NCBI GenBank assembly: GCA_002363035.1
Contig: DEWA01000040.1
Coordinates: 1-58,703 of the forward strand
Length of the DNA: 58,703 bases
Reading direction: 5' to 3'
DNA from: Verrucomicrobia bacterium UBA3222
GTDB lineage: Bacteria > Verrucomicrobiota > Verrucomicrobiia > Opitutales > UBA9783
Shown: positions 35,244 through 45,408 of the stretch, in pieces
Numbering within the stretch: the stretch's first letter is position 1
How the letters are laid out: each line of letters opens with the position of its first letter
Position numbers and translations under genes: made by a program
Notes under the pieces: model-generated
Told to the model about the DNA's origin: nothing
Seen by the model: the letters and a program-made list of their open reading frames with translations, nothing else
The model's database searches: none

Positions 35244-37718
35244 TTACCCTTCCCCGTTCTTCACTAAACCCCGTTTCTCAAGCTCATCCATCATGCGGGC
35301 GGCACGGTTGTAACCAATTTTTAAACGGCGTTGCAACAGGGAGGTTGAAACACGGTCGGCGGTTTTTAAAATCTCCAACGCCTGAGGGAGTAAAGCGTCT
35401 TCATCGCTTACCGAAGGGATCGCATCATTCGTTTCATCGTCGGTCTCCGCTTCAATGCGTTGCTGTACGTCCTCGGCGAATTCCGGTGCGCCGTTACGCT
35501 TGAGAAATTCTACAAGATTTGTAATTTCGTCATCCGAAACCCACGCACCCTGCGCACGGATGAGTTGCGACGCCCCCGGCGGGATAAACAGCATATCGCC
35601 TTTGCCGATAAGACTGTCGGCGCCGCCCATGTCCAAAATCGTCCGACTGTCCACTTTGGAAGCCACTTTGAAGGCAATGCGACTCGGCAGATTTGCCTTA
35701 ATGATACCCGTAATGACATTCACGGAAGGGCGTTGCGTCGCAATAATGAGATGAATACCCGCCGCACGCGCCAGTTGCGCCAGGCGCGCGATGCAGGTTT
35801 CGATGTCCCCCGGTGCAACCATCATCAAATCCGCCAATTCATCGATGATACACACAATGTACGGCAAATGCTCCGTATCGCTGTTTGTTAATTCCGACGG
35901 TAAAGCTTTCGCAATTTTCTCGTTAAACGTCGCGATGTTGCGTGCACCGTAACGGGCAAACAGCTGATAACGCCGCTCCATTTCGCCGATCAGCCACTTC
36001 AAAGCTCCGGGGACGCGTTTCGGATCGGTGACGACCGGAATCAGCATGTGCGGCAGATCGTTGTAAATCTTCATCTCCACGATCTTCGGATCCACCATGA
36101 TGAAACGCAGGTTTTTCGGCGTTTCGCGAAACAGCAAAGAGGCAATAATTGCGTTGATGCACACGGTTTTTCCCGAACCCGTCGACCCGGCAATCAGCAG
36201 ATGCGGCATCTTGGTCAAATCCGCCACAATCGGTTTGCCGGTGACTTCCTTCCCGAGCACAATCGGGATTTCCGCGTCCGACTGCTCCCAGGCTTTGGAC
36301 GCCAGAATTTCGCGCAAACACACCGGCAACGGCTTTTTGTTCGGCACCTCAATTCCGACGCAACCTTTGCCCGGAACGGGCGCCTGAATGCGCACCGACA
36401 ACGCCTTTAAACCTAACGCGATGTTTTTATCGAGGGTAGTGATTTTTTCAACACGCACCCCGCGCGCCGGCGTGACCTCGTAGCGCGTAATCACGGGCCC
36501 CGACTGAATGGCTTCGACTTTGACCTCTACGCCAAACTCCGCCAACTTTTGCACCAAATCATTCGCGGTTTCGTAATAATCTTCCGTGTTGCCATCGTTC
36601 AAAATCGGCGGCGGATCTTTCAGCAAATCCAACCCCGGCAGTTGGTAGGAACCGCTGTGCGACGGTAAATTCTTCGTCGATTTTTCAACGGTTTCACTCG
36701 CAAAAACGGGAATTTTTGCCGGTTTTTCGGCCTTTTCTTCCGACCGCGTCTCCTTCGAAGCCCCACCATCCGCCAACGCCGTCGGTTCCGAAACATCCGC
36801 TTTCGGTTGCATTCGACGAGGAGAAATCTGTTCAACATGCGCCGTTTCGGTTTTAATTTCCGAATCCGATACGAATGTTTCCTCTAAATCTTCCGACGTT
36901 TGAGCCGACTTTCTAGAATAATATGCCGTTGCCAAATTTTGCGGCACACCTGCTTCGGATAAATCAATCGGTTTCCCCAAAGCACCTTCACCCGCCGTTT
37001 TCGGTTGTCGACGCCAAAATTTCAAAAAAAACCGACCGATTTTCTTCAAAAACCAACGCGTTACAAAGCCGAACGGCAATTTTGGAAGACGTCCTTTGAA
37101 GATTTTCAAACCGACCTTCATGCTCAGGCGGGCAAAAAATTTCGATATCCGCCGCAACGCATACAAAAATGCACGCCAAACGTCCTCCGCGTTTGCGAAC
37201 GCCGACGCCAAAAGTAAAAATACCGCCGACGTCAGCAATAATCCGCAACCGACGGAACCGAATGTATCTCGAAAACAACTTTCAAACAACCAGGAACCGA
37301 TCAGCCCGCCTTTACCCGCCGAATAAAAACGATAATTCGGCGGTACCCAACGCAGATATTGCAAAAATGCGAACCAGGCGCCTCCGAACGGGAATGCGAG
37401 CAAAAAACAAATCACATTTTTGCGCCGAATGTGTCCCGCAAAGCCCGCCAACGACAATCCGCCGACCCACAGGGCATAAATCGGCAACAGCCATACCGCC
37501 GAACCCAGCCAACGACAGGCATAAAAACAAAAATAAACGCCGACGGAACCGAAGCGGTTGCCTTGTTCGGTGGTTGCTGGCGGAAATTGATAAAATCGGG
37601 ACGTTTCGGGGTGATAATCCAGCAGTGCCAACAACATGAAAATCCCGAGCAGTATCAGGCAAAAGCCACGCAACGGTCTATAAGACGCAACACGGACGGC
37701 ACTGTTGCTCATATTCAA
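35244..37718 (-). CDS. ftsK: DNA translocase FtsK/SpoIIIE
   Basis: 824 aa. The N-terminus contains about four membrane segments, and a long charged, low-complexity linker follows (about residues 240-365). The motor has Walker A GSTGSGKT (around residue 510) and Walker B IVCIIDELADLMM. A C-terminal winged-helix gamma domain (ALEILKTADRVSTSLLQRRLKIGYNRAARMMDELE) reads polar KOPS-type sequences. It clears DNA from the septum and activates XerCD dimer resolution. It is divergent from argS; antisense ORFs over it are shadows. Confidence 0.95.
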   Translation of the reverse strand: MNMSNSAVRVASYRPLRGFCLILLGIFMLLALLDYHPETSRFYQFPPATTEQGNRFGSVGVYFCFYACRWLGSAVWLLPIYALWVGGLSLAGFAGHIRRKNVICFLLAFPFGGAWFAFLQYLRWVPPNYRFYSAGKGGLIGSWLFESCFRDTFGSVGCGLLLTSAVFLLLASAFANAEDVWRAFLYALRRISKFFARLSMKVGLKIFKGRLPKLPFGFVTRWFLKKIGRFFLKFWRRQPKTAGEGALGKPIDLSEAGVPQNLATAYYSRKSAQTSEDLEETFVSDSEIKTETAHVEQISPRRMQPKADVSEPTALADGGASKETRSEEKAEKPAKIPVFASETVEKSTKNLPSHSGSYQLPGLDLLKDPPPILNDGNTEDYYETANDLVQKLAEFGVEVKVEAIQSGPVITRYEVTPARGVRVEKITTLDKNIALGLKALSVRIQAPVPGKGCVGIEVPNKKPLPVCLREILASKAWEQSDAEIPIVLGKEVTGKPIVADLTKMPHLLIAGSTGSGKTVCINAIIASLLFRETPKNLRFIMVDPKIVEMKIYNDLPHMLIPVVTDPKRVPGALKWLIGEMERRYQLFARYGARNIATFNEKIAKALPSELTNSDTEHLPYIVCIIDELADLMMVAPGDIETCIARLAQLARAAGIHLIIATQRPSVNVITGIIKANLPSRIAFKVASKVDSRTILDMGGADSLIGKGDMLFIPPGASQLIRAQGAWVSDDEITNLVEFLKRNGAPEFAEDVQQRIEAETDDETNDAIPSVSDEDALLPQALEILKTADRVSTSLLQRRLKIGYNRAARMMDELEKRGLVKNGEG

Positions 37719-37854
37719 CGCTTTAGTGTTGCGAATTTTGCACTTTAAAGCAATCGCTTTTCCTTTAAACGCTTCCGTTCAAACATCACCCGTAACGGCG
37801 CATCACCCGCAGGTTTTGCTTTTCAAAGCGGTCGTCGTTTGTTTCTTTGGACTT

Positions 37855-39615
37855 ATGAACGCCCTGCCCTTCTCTCTCGGCTCATATCTGCAAAAAACCC
37901 TGAAAAATATCGCGGCGACATTGCCGTCGTTTGATGCAACGTTCGATCCCGATTTACGCCCCGCCGAAGAGCGCTTCGGGGATTTTCAGGCGAACGGCGT
38001 TTTGGCGTATTGCAAAAAAATGCGGCAAAATCCGAGAAGCGTTGCGCAAACATTGTGCGACGCGTTTTCAGCGCAAAATAAAGATTTCGACGTTTCCGTT
38101 GCGGGAGCAGGGTTTTTGAATTTCAAACTGACCGATCGCGCAATGCTCGGATGGTTGCGGCGTTTTCATGCGCCCGAACAGTACGAAGGGCATTTTCGAT
38201 CGGTTTTTTCCGATAAGACGATCGTCGTTGATTATTCGTCGCCCAACACCGCCAAACGCATGCACGTCGGACATTTGCGTTCGATGGTTATCGGCGAAGC
38301 GTTGCAACGGTTTCTGCGGTTCGGCGGCGCAAGCGTTATCCGCGACAATCACATCGGCGATTGGGGCACACAGTTCGGCATTTTATTGGCGGAAATCAAG
38401 CGCACGGGATACGACTTTAACGAAGCACCCGAAGTTGCTGTCGAGACACTGGAAGCCCTCTACCAAGCAGGTTCTCAACGAACCAAGGACGATCCGCAGG
38501 CATTGGGAACGGCACGGAAGGAACTGGTGAAACTGCAGCAGGGCGATGCGGAAAATTTCGCGCTGTGGGAGAAGATCAACAAGATTTCCTACGCAAGTTT
38601 TGAAGCAATCTATCAACGCATGGGCGTCACGTTCGATTACGTCCTCGGCGAATCGTTTTATCGCGACAAAGTTGAAGCCGTGTATAATGCGCTACAGGCG
38701 TGCGGATTGGCGAAAACCGACCAAGGCGCGTTGGTCGTCTTCCACCCGGAACATCCGCGTTTTTGCAAACAGCCGTTTATCATCCGTAAATCCGACGGTG
38801 CTTCCAATTACGCTTCCACCGATTTGGCAACCGTCGCGTATCGTTCGGAACAGCTGCACGCCGACGCTATGGTGTACGTCACGGATGCGCGCCAATGCGA
38901 CCACTTCGAACAGTTGTTTTTGACCGTTAAAAAGTGGTTCGAAGCCGAAAAAAAGCCGATTCCGATGCTGTTCCATGCTCCCTTCGGGATGGTGCTGGGA
39001 CAGGACGGAAAAGCAATTAAAACCCGCGAAGGAAAGCCGATTCAACTGCATCAACTGCTCAACGAGGCGGTTGCACGCGCGTACGATTTAATTTCCGCCA
39101 AAAGCCCCGATTTATCGACCGAAGAAAAGCGGCATGTGGCCGAAGTCGTCGGATTGGGAGCCGTCAAATACGCGGATTTGTCGCAGGATCGCATGAGCAA
39201 TTACCGCTTCGAATTCGATAAAATGATCCGCTTCGAAGGCAATACCGCACCCTACTTATTGTACGCCGTTGCGCGTATTCATGCGATTTTCCGAAAAGCC
39301 GGCATCGATGCAACACACATTGCCGATGATTTAAGTTTAGACGCGTTTGCAACCGAAACGGAACGCGCACTCGCCCATAAACTGCTGGCGTTTCCGTCGA
39401 TCCTTGCACTCGCTTTACAGGAACTGAAACCGCACCATTTGTGCCGTTACCTGTACGAACTGGCAGGCGTGTTTTCGACCTTTTACAACGCCGACAAAGT
39501 GCTTTCGGAGAAGACCGATGTCCAAAATCTGCGCCTGCTTTTATGCCGTGCAACCCTGGCAACGTTGGAGAAAGGTCTGCATTTGTTGGGACTGGAGACG
39601 TTGGAAAAGATGTAG
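37855..39615 (+). CDS. argS: Arginyl-tRNA synthetase
   Basis: 586 aa from the ATG at 37855; the frame is open to 37705 but the extra residues lie over the ftsK promoter region and lack similarity. It has the class I HIGH box as HVGH (NTAKRMHVGHLRS) and the ArgRS-type degenerate KMSKS site (GKAIKTREGK), as usual in this family, plus the C-terminal anticodon-binding DALR domain. It attaches arginine to tRNA-Arg. Confidence 0.95.
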   Translation: MNALPFSLGSYLQKTLKNIAATLPSFDATFDPDLRPAEERFGDFQANGVLAYCKKMRQNPRSVAQTLCDAFSAQNKDFDVSVAGAGFLNFKLTDRAMLGWLRRFHAPEQYEGHFRSVFSDKTIVVDYSSPNTAKRMHVGHLRSMVIGEALQRFLRFGGASVIRDNHIGDWGTQFGILLAEIKRTGYDFNEAPEVAVETLEALYQAGSQRTKDDPQALGTARKELVKLQQGDAENFALWEKINKISYASFEAIYQRMGVTFDYVLGESFYRDKVEAVYNALQACGLAKTDQGALVVFHPEHPRFCKQPFIIRKSDGASNYASTDLATVAYRSEQLHADAMVYVTDARQCDHFEQLFLTVKKWFEAEKKPIPMLFHAPFGMVLGQDGKAIKTREGKPIQLHQLLNEAVARAYDLISAKSPDLSTEEKRHVAEVVGLGAVKYADLSQDRMSNYRFEFDKMIRFEGNTAPYLLYAVARIHAIFRKAGIDATHIADDLSLDAFATETERALAHKLLAFPSILALALQELKPHHLCRYLYELAGVFSTFYNADKVLSEKTDVQNLRLLLCRATLATLEKGLHLLGLETLEKM

Positions 39616-39693
39616 TTAAACGATCGGTATGCCCGTTTGCAGGCGGGAATGTTGCATGATTTTTTCGATCTCGAAAGAACTCAAAAATAAAAC

Positions 39694-39835
39694 TTGACGA
39701 ATTCTTTCACACATCTAGCCTTGAGAATGATGTTTGTCGATGCTTCGAGCATTTGTGTTTCGCCGTTCTTTTTCGGCGGTGACATCCGTTTGCGTGAACG
39801 TCGCGGTCGGCGTGCCGATCGACTGTAATTTTTCT
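39694..39835 (+). ncRNA. Candidate small RNA or leader with three hairpins
   Basis: A -35-like TTGACG (39694-39699), spaced 16 bases from TAGCCT (39716-39721), precedes a compact row of hairpins: ATGCT/AGCAT (39740-39752), CGCCG/CGGCG (39761-39778) and a 7-bp stem CGGTCGG/CCGATCG (39804-39821) with a 4-base loop, followed by a T-rich run. The last is terminator-like. It may be a free small RNA or an attenuator for the MFS genes beginning at 39931. Short ORFs overlapping it have no motifs. Confidence 0.35.
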
Positions 39836-39930
39836 TCCTTCTCTTTTTTTCTTTCGTTGCAATCTCTAAAAAATACGGGTGGTTCCGTGTCGGTTGGGTT
39901 GCAAAAAATCAAACCTTAAAAAATTAAAAC

Positions 39931-41202
39931 ATGAATAAAACAACATCCAAACAAGCCTATGTGAATTGGCTTCTTTTATCGTTATTCTTCGCCTATCAGT
40001 ATCTGCTGAGAGGCTATCCCGGCATTTTCACGAGCGAAATCCGCGGCACGTTTCACGTGGACGCCACGCGCTATTCGGATCTCGGCGCTTACTGTATGTT
40101 TGTCTACAGTCTGTTGCAAATTCCCTTCGGAATGTTGCTGGATCGCATCGGTGTGCGTCGCGTCGTTTTGACGGCGTTTGCACTGTGTCTGGTTGGGCAA
40201 TATACGTTCGTACACGCGCAAACGTTCGAAACGGCATTGTTCGGACGACTGCTGCTCGGCATCGGCGCAACGCCGGGATACATGAGTGCCTTAAAATGCG
40301 TCGCCGATTCGTTCAGCGAAAAATCCTGCGGTCTTTTCATCGGGCTCACGGGTGCAATGGGAAACCTTTTTCTCGCCTTCTGCGAACCGCGTCTGAAAGC
40401 CCTCGGTTTAGCACACAACGATGATTGGCGTTTCCCGGCGTTCTACCTGAATATCTTCGGGATTGCGATTTTCCTCGCCTGTGTTTTTCTGCTGAAACCC
40501 GAAAAAATCGCCAAAAAGAAGCCTTCGTACAATGAACCGTTGCCGGAAAACAACTTTTGGAAGAATGTGCTCGGCGTCGCGCTCAATTATAAAGTGTATC
40601 TCTACGCCGCCTTCGTCATCGGCACCAACATTCTGGCGGCAACATTGGCGGATCTGTGGGGTAAAAGTTTTCTCAACGCAAAATACAATCTCGGCGAACA
40701 GGAAGCCATCAACTACGTGCAGTGGATTCAAATCGGCATGCTGACGGGATCGATCGCACTGCCGGCGTTCTTTAATTCCAATCGCAACGTTTTGTGGGGC
40801 ATCCGCATCAGCTGTGCCAGTCTGGGCATCATTTTCGCCGTTTTTATCTTCGGTCCGCAGACACTGTCGGGCATCCTGTTGCAAACACTGCTGTTCTGCG
40901 TCGGCTTCTTCGGCGGTGCCGATATTTTGGCATGTACGCTGGGCGCGAAACTGTCCACGCCGCAAACGTCCGGCATGATTATCAGCTGGATTAACTCGGT
41001 GAGTATGTTCGGCGAACCCGTTCTGCAAAAACGGATCGGCGTCGCGTTGGATCACCACTGGTCGGGACTTTTGGACGCAAACGGTCTGAAACTTTACCAA
41101 GCCGTCGACTACGAATGCGCCATGAGCGTTATGTTAAAGGTCGTCTGCGTGTGCTTCGTCATCGCGTGTCTGATGCGCAACAAAAGAGCTAAAAGTGTTT
41201 AA
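39931..41202 (+). CDS. MFS transporter, copy 1 of 4
   Basis: 423 aa with about twelve membrane segments. The MFS signature between segments 2 and 3 reads GMLLDRIGVRR. The N-terminal block FFAYQYLLRGYPGIFTSEIRGTFHVDA resembles the MFS group expanded in intracellular bacteria such as Legionella and Coxiella (Pht-like carriers of amino acids or nucleosides). By eye it is closest to copy 2: their 3' ends are nearly identical at DNA level. Substrate unknown. The gene follows the hairpin-rich region at 39694-39835. Confidence 0.8.
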   Translation: MNKTTSKQAYVNWLLLSLFFAYQYLLRGYPGIFTSEIRGTFHVDATRYSDLGAYCMFVYSLLQIPFGMLLDRIGVRRVVLTAFALCLVGQYTFVHAQTFETALFGRLLLGIGATPGYMSALKCVADSFSEKSCGLFIGLTGAMGNLFLAFCEPRLKALGLAHNDDWRFPAFYLNIFGIAIFLACVFLLKPEKIAKKKPSYNEPLPENNFWKNVLGVALNYKVYLYAAFVIGTNILAATLADLWGKSFLNAKYNLGEQEAINYVQWIQIGMLTGSIALPAFFNSNRNVLWGIRISCASLGIIFAVFIFGPQTLSGILLQTLLFCVGFFGGADILACTLGAKLSTPQTSGMIISWINSVSMFGEPVLQKRIGVALDHHWSGLLDANGLKLYQAVDYECAMSVMLKVVCVCFVIACLMRNKRAKSV

Positions 41203-41321
41203 ACACACGCTTGCGTTTGAATATAAAATTTGCAAGGTTGATGAGAGGGCAGTGTATTCAAACTTGCATCAACCGTGCTTTAAGGGTCAACACGGCAGGT
41301 GGCTTATATTATTCCGAACCG

Positions 41322-42587
41322 ATGAGTAGTCAAACAACATCCCGGCGATCTTACGTCAATTGGTTCCTCTTGTCGTTGTTTTTTGCTTATCAGTACCTGT
41401 TGCGTGGTTATCCGGGGATTTTCACGAGCGAAATCCGTGGTACGTTTCGTGTGGACGCCACGCGCTATTCCGATCTCGGCGCCTGGTGTATGTTTGCCTA
41501 CAGTCTGTTGCAAATTCCATTCGGAATGTTGCTGGATCGCATCGGCGTGCGTCGTGTCGTATTAACGGCGTTCGCATTATGTCTCCTCGGACAGTACACA
41601 TTTACGCATGCCCAAACGTTCGAAACGGCATTGTGCGGACGGTTGCTGCTCGGCATCGGAGCAACGCCGGGCTACATGAGTGCGTTAAAACTGGTCGTCG
41701 ATTCGTTCACCGAAAAATCCTGCGGTCTCTTCATCGGGCTTACGGGTGCATTCGGGAATATATCGCTGGCGTTGTGTGAGCCCCGACTGAAAGCCGTCGG
41801 CTTGGCGCACGACGATTGGCGTTTCCCGGCATTGTATTTGAATGTCGCCGGAATTTTGATTTTCATCGCCTGCGTTTTTCTGCTGCGTCCCGAAAAACTT
41901 GTCCCGAATAAAACTTCTTCCGCGGAACCGTCGATGAAGAATGGCTTTTGGAAGAACGTGATCGGCGTCGCGCTCAATTATAAAGTGTATCTCTATGCCC
42001 TGCTGATTATCGGCACCAATATCCTGGCGGCAATATTGGTAGATCTGTGGGGTAAAAGTTTCCTCAATGCCAAGTATCATCTGAGTGAACAGGAAGCCAT
42101 CAATACCGTGCAGTGGATTCAAATCGGACGACTGGCAGCCAATATAATACTGCCGTTAATGTTTGCCGAAACAAGACTCTTGCGTGGAATTCGCATCAGT
42201 TGCGCGAGTTTGGTCTTCATTTTTTCCTTTCTGATTTACGGTCCGCAAATTTTAAGCGAAAACATACTGCGATTTTTACTGTTTGGTGTCGGTTTTTTCG
42301 GAAATGCCGATGTATTGATTTTCACCCTGGGCGCGAAACTGTCCACGCCGCAAACGTCGGGCATGATCATCAGCTGGATCAATTCCGTCAGTATGTTCGG
42401 CGAACCCGTTCTGCAAAAATGGATCGGCGTTGCATTGGATAAACACTGGTCCGGGCTTTCGGATGCAGACGGTTTGAGAATCTACCGGGCGTTCGACTAC
42501 GAATGCGCCATGAGCGTTATGTTAAAGGTCGTCTGCGTGTGCTTCGTCATCGCCTGTCTGATGCGCAATAAAAAACAGACCGCCTAG
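41322..42587 (+). CDS. MFS transporter, copy 2 of 4
   Basis: 421 aa from the ATG at 41322 (MSSQTTSRRSYVNWF), chosen to match copy 1; the longer frame to 41211 has no similarity. The same signatures as copy 1 (GMLLDRIGVRR, LSTPQTSGMIISWINSVSMFGEPVLQK) are found. The last part of copies 1 and 2 shares a stretch of about 60 bases with almost no differences, which points to recent duplication or gene conversion. The predicted role is import of host-derived nutrients across the inner membrane. Confidence 0.8.
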   Translation: MSSQTTSRRSYVNWFLLSLFFAYQYLLRGYPGIFTSEIRGTFRVDATRYSDLGAWCMFAYSLLQIPFGMLLDRIGVRRVVLTAFALCLLGQYTFTHAQTFETALCGRLLLGIGATPGYMSALKLVVDSFTEKSCGLFIGLTGAFGNISLALCEPRLKAVGLAHDDWRFPALYLNVAGILIFIACVFLLRPEKLVPNKTSSAEPSMKNGFWKNVIGVALNYKVYLYALLIIGTNILAAILVDLWGKSFLNAKYHLSEQEAINTVQWIQIGRLAANIILPLMFAETRLLRGIRISCASLVFIFSFLIYGPQILSENILRFLLFGVGFFGNADVLIFTLGAKLSTPQTSGMIISWINSVSMFGEPVLQKWIGVALDKHWSGLSDADGLRIYRAFDYECAMSVMLKVVCVCFVIACLMRNKKQTA

Positions 42588-42805
42588 TTCATCGGTTGCG
42601 GGAAAAAAGTTTTCGCAAGCATCCAACGCTCGCTACCGGTTGCAAGTATTTGAGGGAAAAACGGCGTCCGGGTTTAACGCGTTTGCAGTCGTGTGTCGTA
42701 CCGACGGAAACATTCGCCGACACCGACACAGACAGGGTGCTTTTAAGAACGGAGGCGGTCAAAAGAACATTGAAAAAACACACCTTTTGGCGTTGACTGA
42801 GAGAC

Positions 42806-44056
42806 GTGCGACCAACAAACAGGCGGGCTTATGTGAACTGGTTCCTGCTCGCGCTGTTTTTCGGTTATCAATACGCAGCTCGAAGTTGCGCCGGAACGTT
42901 TGGCGACGAAATCCGCACCGCATTTCGCATCGACGCCGACCGATTTGCCGACTTCGGTGCCTGGTGCATGCTCGCTTACAGTTGTCTGCAAATCCCTTTC
43001 GGCATCGCGCTCGATCGCATCGGCATTCGTCGGATCGTTTTAATCTCTTTCGCCGTTTGTTTGGCGGGTAATTACACCTTCACGCACGCACAAACGTTCG
43101 AAACGGCACGCCTGGGTCGTCTGTTGTCCGGCATCGGCGGCGTTCCGGCGTACATGAGTGCCGTCAAATTGATCGCCGACGAATTTTCAATCACTTCCGC
43201 CGGCTTTTTCATCGGTCTTACGCGCGCCGTCGGTTCCGCTCTGGTGATTGCCGGTAATCCGCTGTTGAAAAACATCTGCCTCAACGGAGGGCACTCCTGG
43301 CAGCAATCCGCGGATTTTCTCAATTACTTCGGAACCTTCATTTTTCTTCTGTGCGTTATGTTTTTATTTCCGTATCACAAACAACCCGCCCCGTCGGTCT
43401 CACAACAAAAACCGCTTCGGGACGTGCTTGCGAATGGTAAAATTTATCTCTTCGGCTTTCTGATCATCGGCACCAATACCGCTGCCGTGGCATTGGCGGA
43501 TCTGTGGGGTCCCGGTTTTCTGATGACCAAATTCCGCTTATCGGCACAATCGGCGGTTAACGGCACGCAGCTGATTTACGGCGGCATGTTGCTCGGCTCC
43601 GTCCTCCTCCCGATGCTGTTTGCAAAAAATATCATGCGCGGCGCGTGCATCGGTTGCACCGTTTTGACGGTTCTTTTCTTCACCGTCGTCAACGGTCCCG
43701 CATCCCTTTCGACCGCCCTTTTGTGCATTTTTTTGCTTTCAATCGGCATCTTTTCGGCGATCGACATGCTTTTTTTCGCGCTCGGCGCACGCTTATCAAC
43801 CCCGCAAACATCCGGACTAATCGCGAGTTTCATCAATTCCATCGGTATGTTCGGCGAACCGATATTGCAGAAATACATCGGTATGATGCTTCATCGCACC
43901 TGGAACGGCGCGCTGTCAAACGAAGGTCTGCCTCTGTACCGCACCGTCGATTACGAACGCGCTCTGCAAATTTTACCGATGCTGGCGGTTGTTTGCTGTT
44001 TGCTGACGTTTTTTATCGCCCGTTCATCCGCGCTTTCGCAAAACCGTTTCCCTTAA
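42806..44056 (+). CDS. MFS transporter, copy 3 of 4 (divergent)
   Basis: 416 aa with a GTG start at 42806. It shares the family blocks (FGYQYAARS, GIALDRIGIRR, LSTPQTSGLIASFINSIGMFGEPILQKYIG) but the rest has diverged clearly from copies 1 and 2, so an altered substrate is plausible. About twelve membrane segments. The 218 bases before it contain no gene I can support. Confidence 0.78.
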   Translation: MRPTNRRAYVNWFLLALFFGYQYAARSCAGTFGDEIRTAFRIDADRFADFGAWCMLAYSCLQIPFGIALDRIGIRRIVLISFAVCLAGNYTFTHAQTFETARLGRLLSGIGGVPAYMSAVKLIADEFSITSAGFFIGLTRAVGSALVIAGNPLLKNICLNGGHSWQQSADFLNYFGTFIFLLCVMFLFPYHKQPAPSVSQQKPLRDVLANGKIYLFGFLIIGTNTAAVALADLWGPGFLMTKFRLSAQSAVNGTQLIYGGMLLGSVLLPMLFAKNIMRGACIGCTVLTVLFFTVVNGPASLSTALLCIFLLSIGIFSAIDMLFFALGARLSTPQTSGLIASFINSIGMFGEPILQKYIGMMLHRTWNGALSNEGLPLYRTVDYERALQILPMLAVVCCLLTFFIARSSALSQNRFP

Positions 44057-44102
44057 TTCACATTGACGCAACAACGCCTTTCTTTTCTCATAAAAATCGA
44101 TA

Positions 44103-45362
44103 ATGGACACGAAAAAAACAAGCAGACGGGCTTATTTTGATTGGCTTCTGCTGTCGCTGTTTTTTGCATACCAATATCTGTTGCGTTGCTGTCCGAGCGT
44201 TTTCACAAACGAAATTCGCCGGACGTTTTCCATCAACGCGGGTCAGTTTGCCGATTTCGGTGTCTGGTGCATGTTGGTGTACAGTTGCCTGCAGATTCCG
44301 TTTGGCATTGCGCTGGATCGCATCGGTATTCGGCGAACGGTTCTTGCTTCTTTCGGGCTGTGTCTCATCGGGCAGTATGGGTTCACGCATGCGTCGTCCT
44401 ATGAAAGTGCCCTGTGGGGAAGAGTTTTAATCGGCATCGGCGGTGCTCCGGCCTATATGAGTGCTCTGAAGCTGGTTGCAGATGCTTTTGCGGAAAAATC
44501 CTGCGGTTTATTCATCGGCATTACCGGAATGTTCACGGTGTTTGTCGTATTTTGCAATCCGTTATTGAAGGAGATCTGCCTGGAGCACAACGATTGGCGG
44601 ATTGCGGCGAATGACCTGAACCTTTTCGGCGCGGTCATATTCCTGCTCTGTCTGTTGTTTCTGTTTCCGAAAAAAACCTGTTGCGAAACAGATAAAAAAC
44701 CGGAATTACCCTTTTGGAACGCATTACGACAGGTTGCAACGGATTACAGAGTCTACGTCTACGCCGCTTTTGTCATCGGCACCAACATTGTCGCCATGAC
44801 CCTCGCCGACTTGTGGGGACCCGGATTTTTGATGACCAAGTATCATTTGGATGAACAACAGGCGGTCAATGATACGCAACTGATTACCGCCGGCATGGTG
44901 CTCGGCGAATTGCTGTTGCCGATCCTTTTTTGCAGCGGCTTGAAAATTATCCGCGGCGTGCAGGTGTGTTGCGGCGGTTTGGTGCTCATTTTTTGTCTTC
45001 TTATCTACGGAGCGCACATTTCACCCGTTTCCCTGAAAATCGTCCTTTTTGCGATGGGGTTATTCAGTGCGGCGGATGCCCTGGCTTTCACGCTCGGTGC
45101 ACGCCTGTCTACGCCGCAAATATCGGGCATGTTGATGAGCTGGATCAATTCCGTCGGGATGATCGGCGAACCCGTTCTTCAAAAGTGGGTCGGATTTGCG
45201 TTGGACAAACACTGGTCGGGGACGCTGGACGCGAGCGGATTGCGCGTTTATCAAACGACTGACTACGAATCGGCTTTGACGCTCATGCTGATTATTACGG
45301 CGGCGTGTTTCGCGGCGGCACTGCTCATGGGACGCAAAGAAGCCTCGAACAAAGCGGCGTAG
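44103..45362 (+). CDS. MFS transporter, copy 4 of 4
   Basis: 419 aa. Signatures are as in the other copies (FFAYQYLLRCCPSVFTNEIRR, GIALDRIGIRR, LSTPQISGMLMSWINSVGMIGEPVLQKWVGFALDKHWSG). In the middle it is closer to copy 3 (LADLWGPGFLMTK) and at the C-terminus nearer to copies 1 and 2, so it looks like an older member, with possible mixing between copies. It begins 46 bases after copy 3. Confidence 0.78.
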   Translation: MDTKKTSRRAYFDWLLLSLFFAYQYLLRCCPSVFTNEIRRTFSINAGQFADFGVWCMLVYSCLQIPFGIALDRIGIRRTVLASFGLCLIGQYGFTHASSYESALWGRVLIGIGGAPAYMSALKLVADAFAEKSCGLFIGITGMFTVFVVFCNPLLKEICLEHNDWRIAANDLNLFGAVIFLLCLLFLFPKKTCCETDKKPELPFWNALRQVATDYRVYVYAAFVIGTNIVAMTLADLWGPGFLMTKYHLDEQQAVNDTQLITAGMVLGELLLPILFCSGLKIIRGVQVCCGGLVLIFCLLIYGAHISPVSLKIVLFAMGLFSAADALAFTLGARLSTPQISGMLMSWINSVGMIGEPVLQKWVGFALDKHWSGTLDASGLRVYQTTDYESALTLMLIITAACFAAALLMGRKEASNKAA

Positions 45363-45408
45363 AGTATTAATACTTGCGGCGCTCGGATGATTCCCGAAGA
45401 ATAATTCC

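Noticed and set aside
38998..39045. Damaged KMSKS motif in ArgRS
   Set aside because: ArgRS normally lacks a canonical KMSKS, so the sequence found is ordinary.
41211..41321. N-terminal extension of MFS copy 2
   Set aside because: No counterpart in the other three copies; the ATG at 41322 aligns with their starts.
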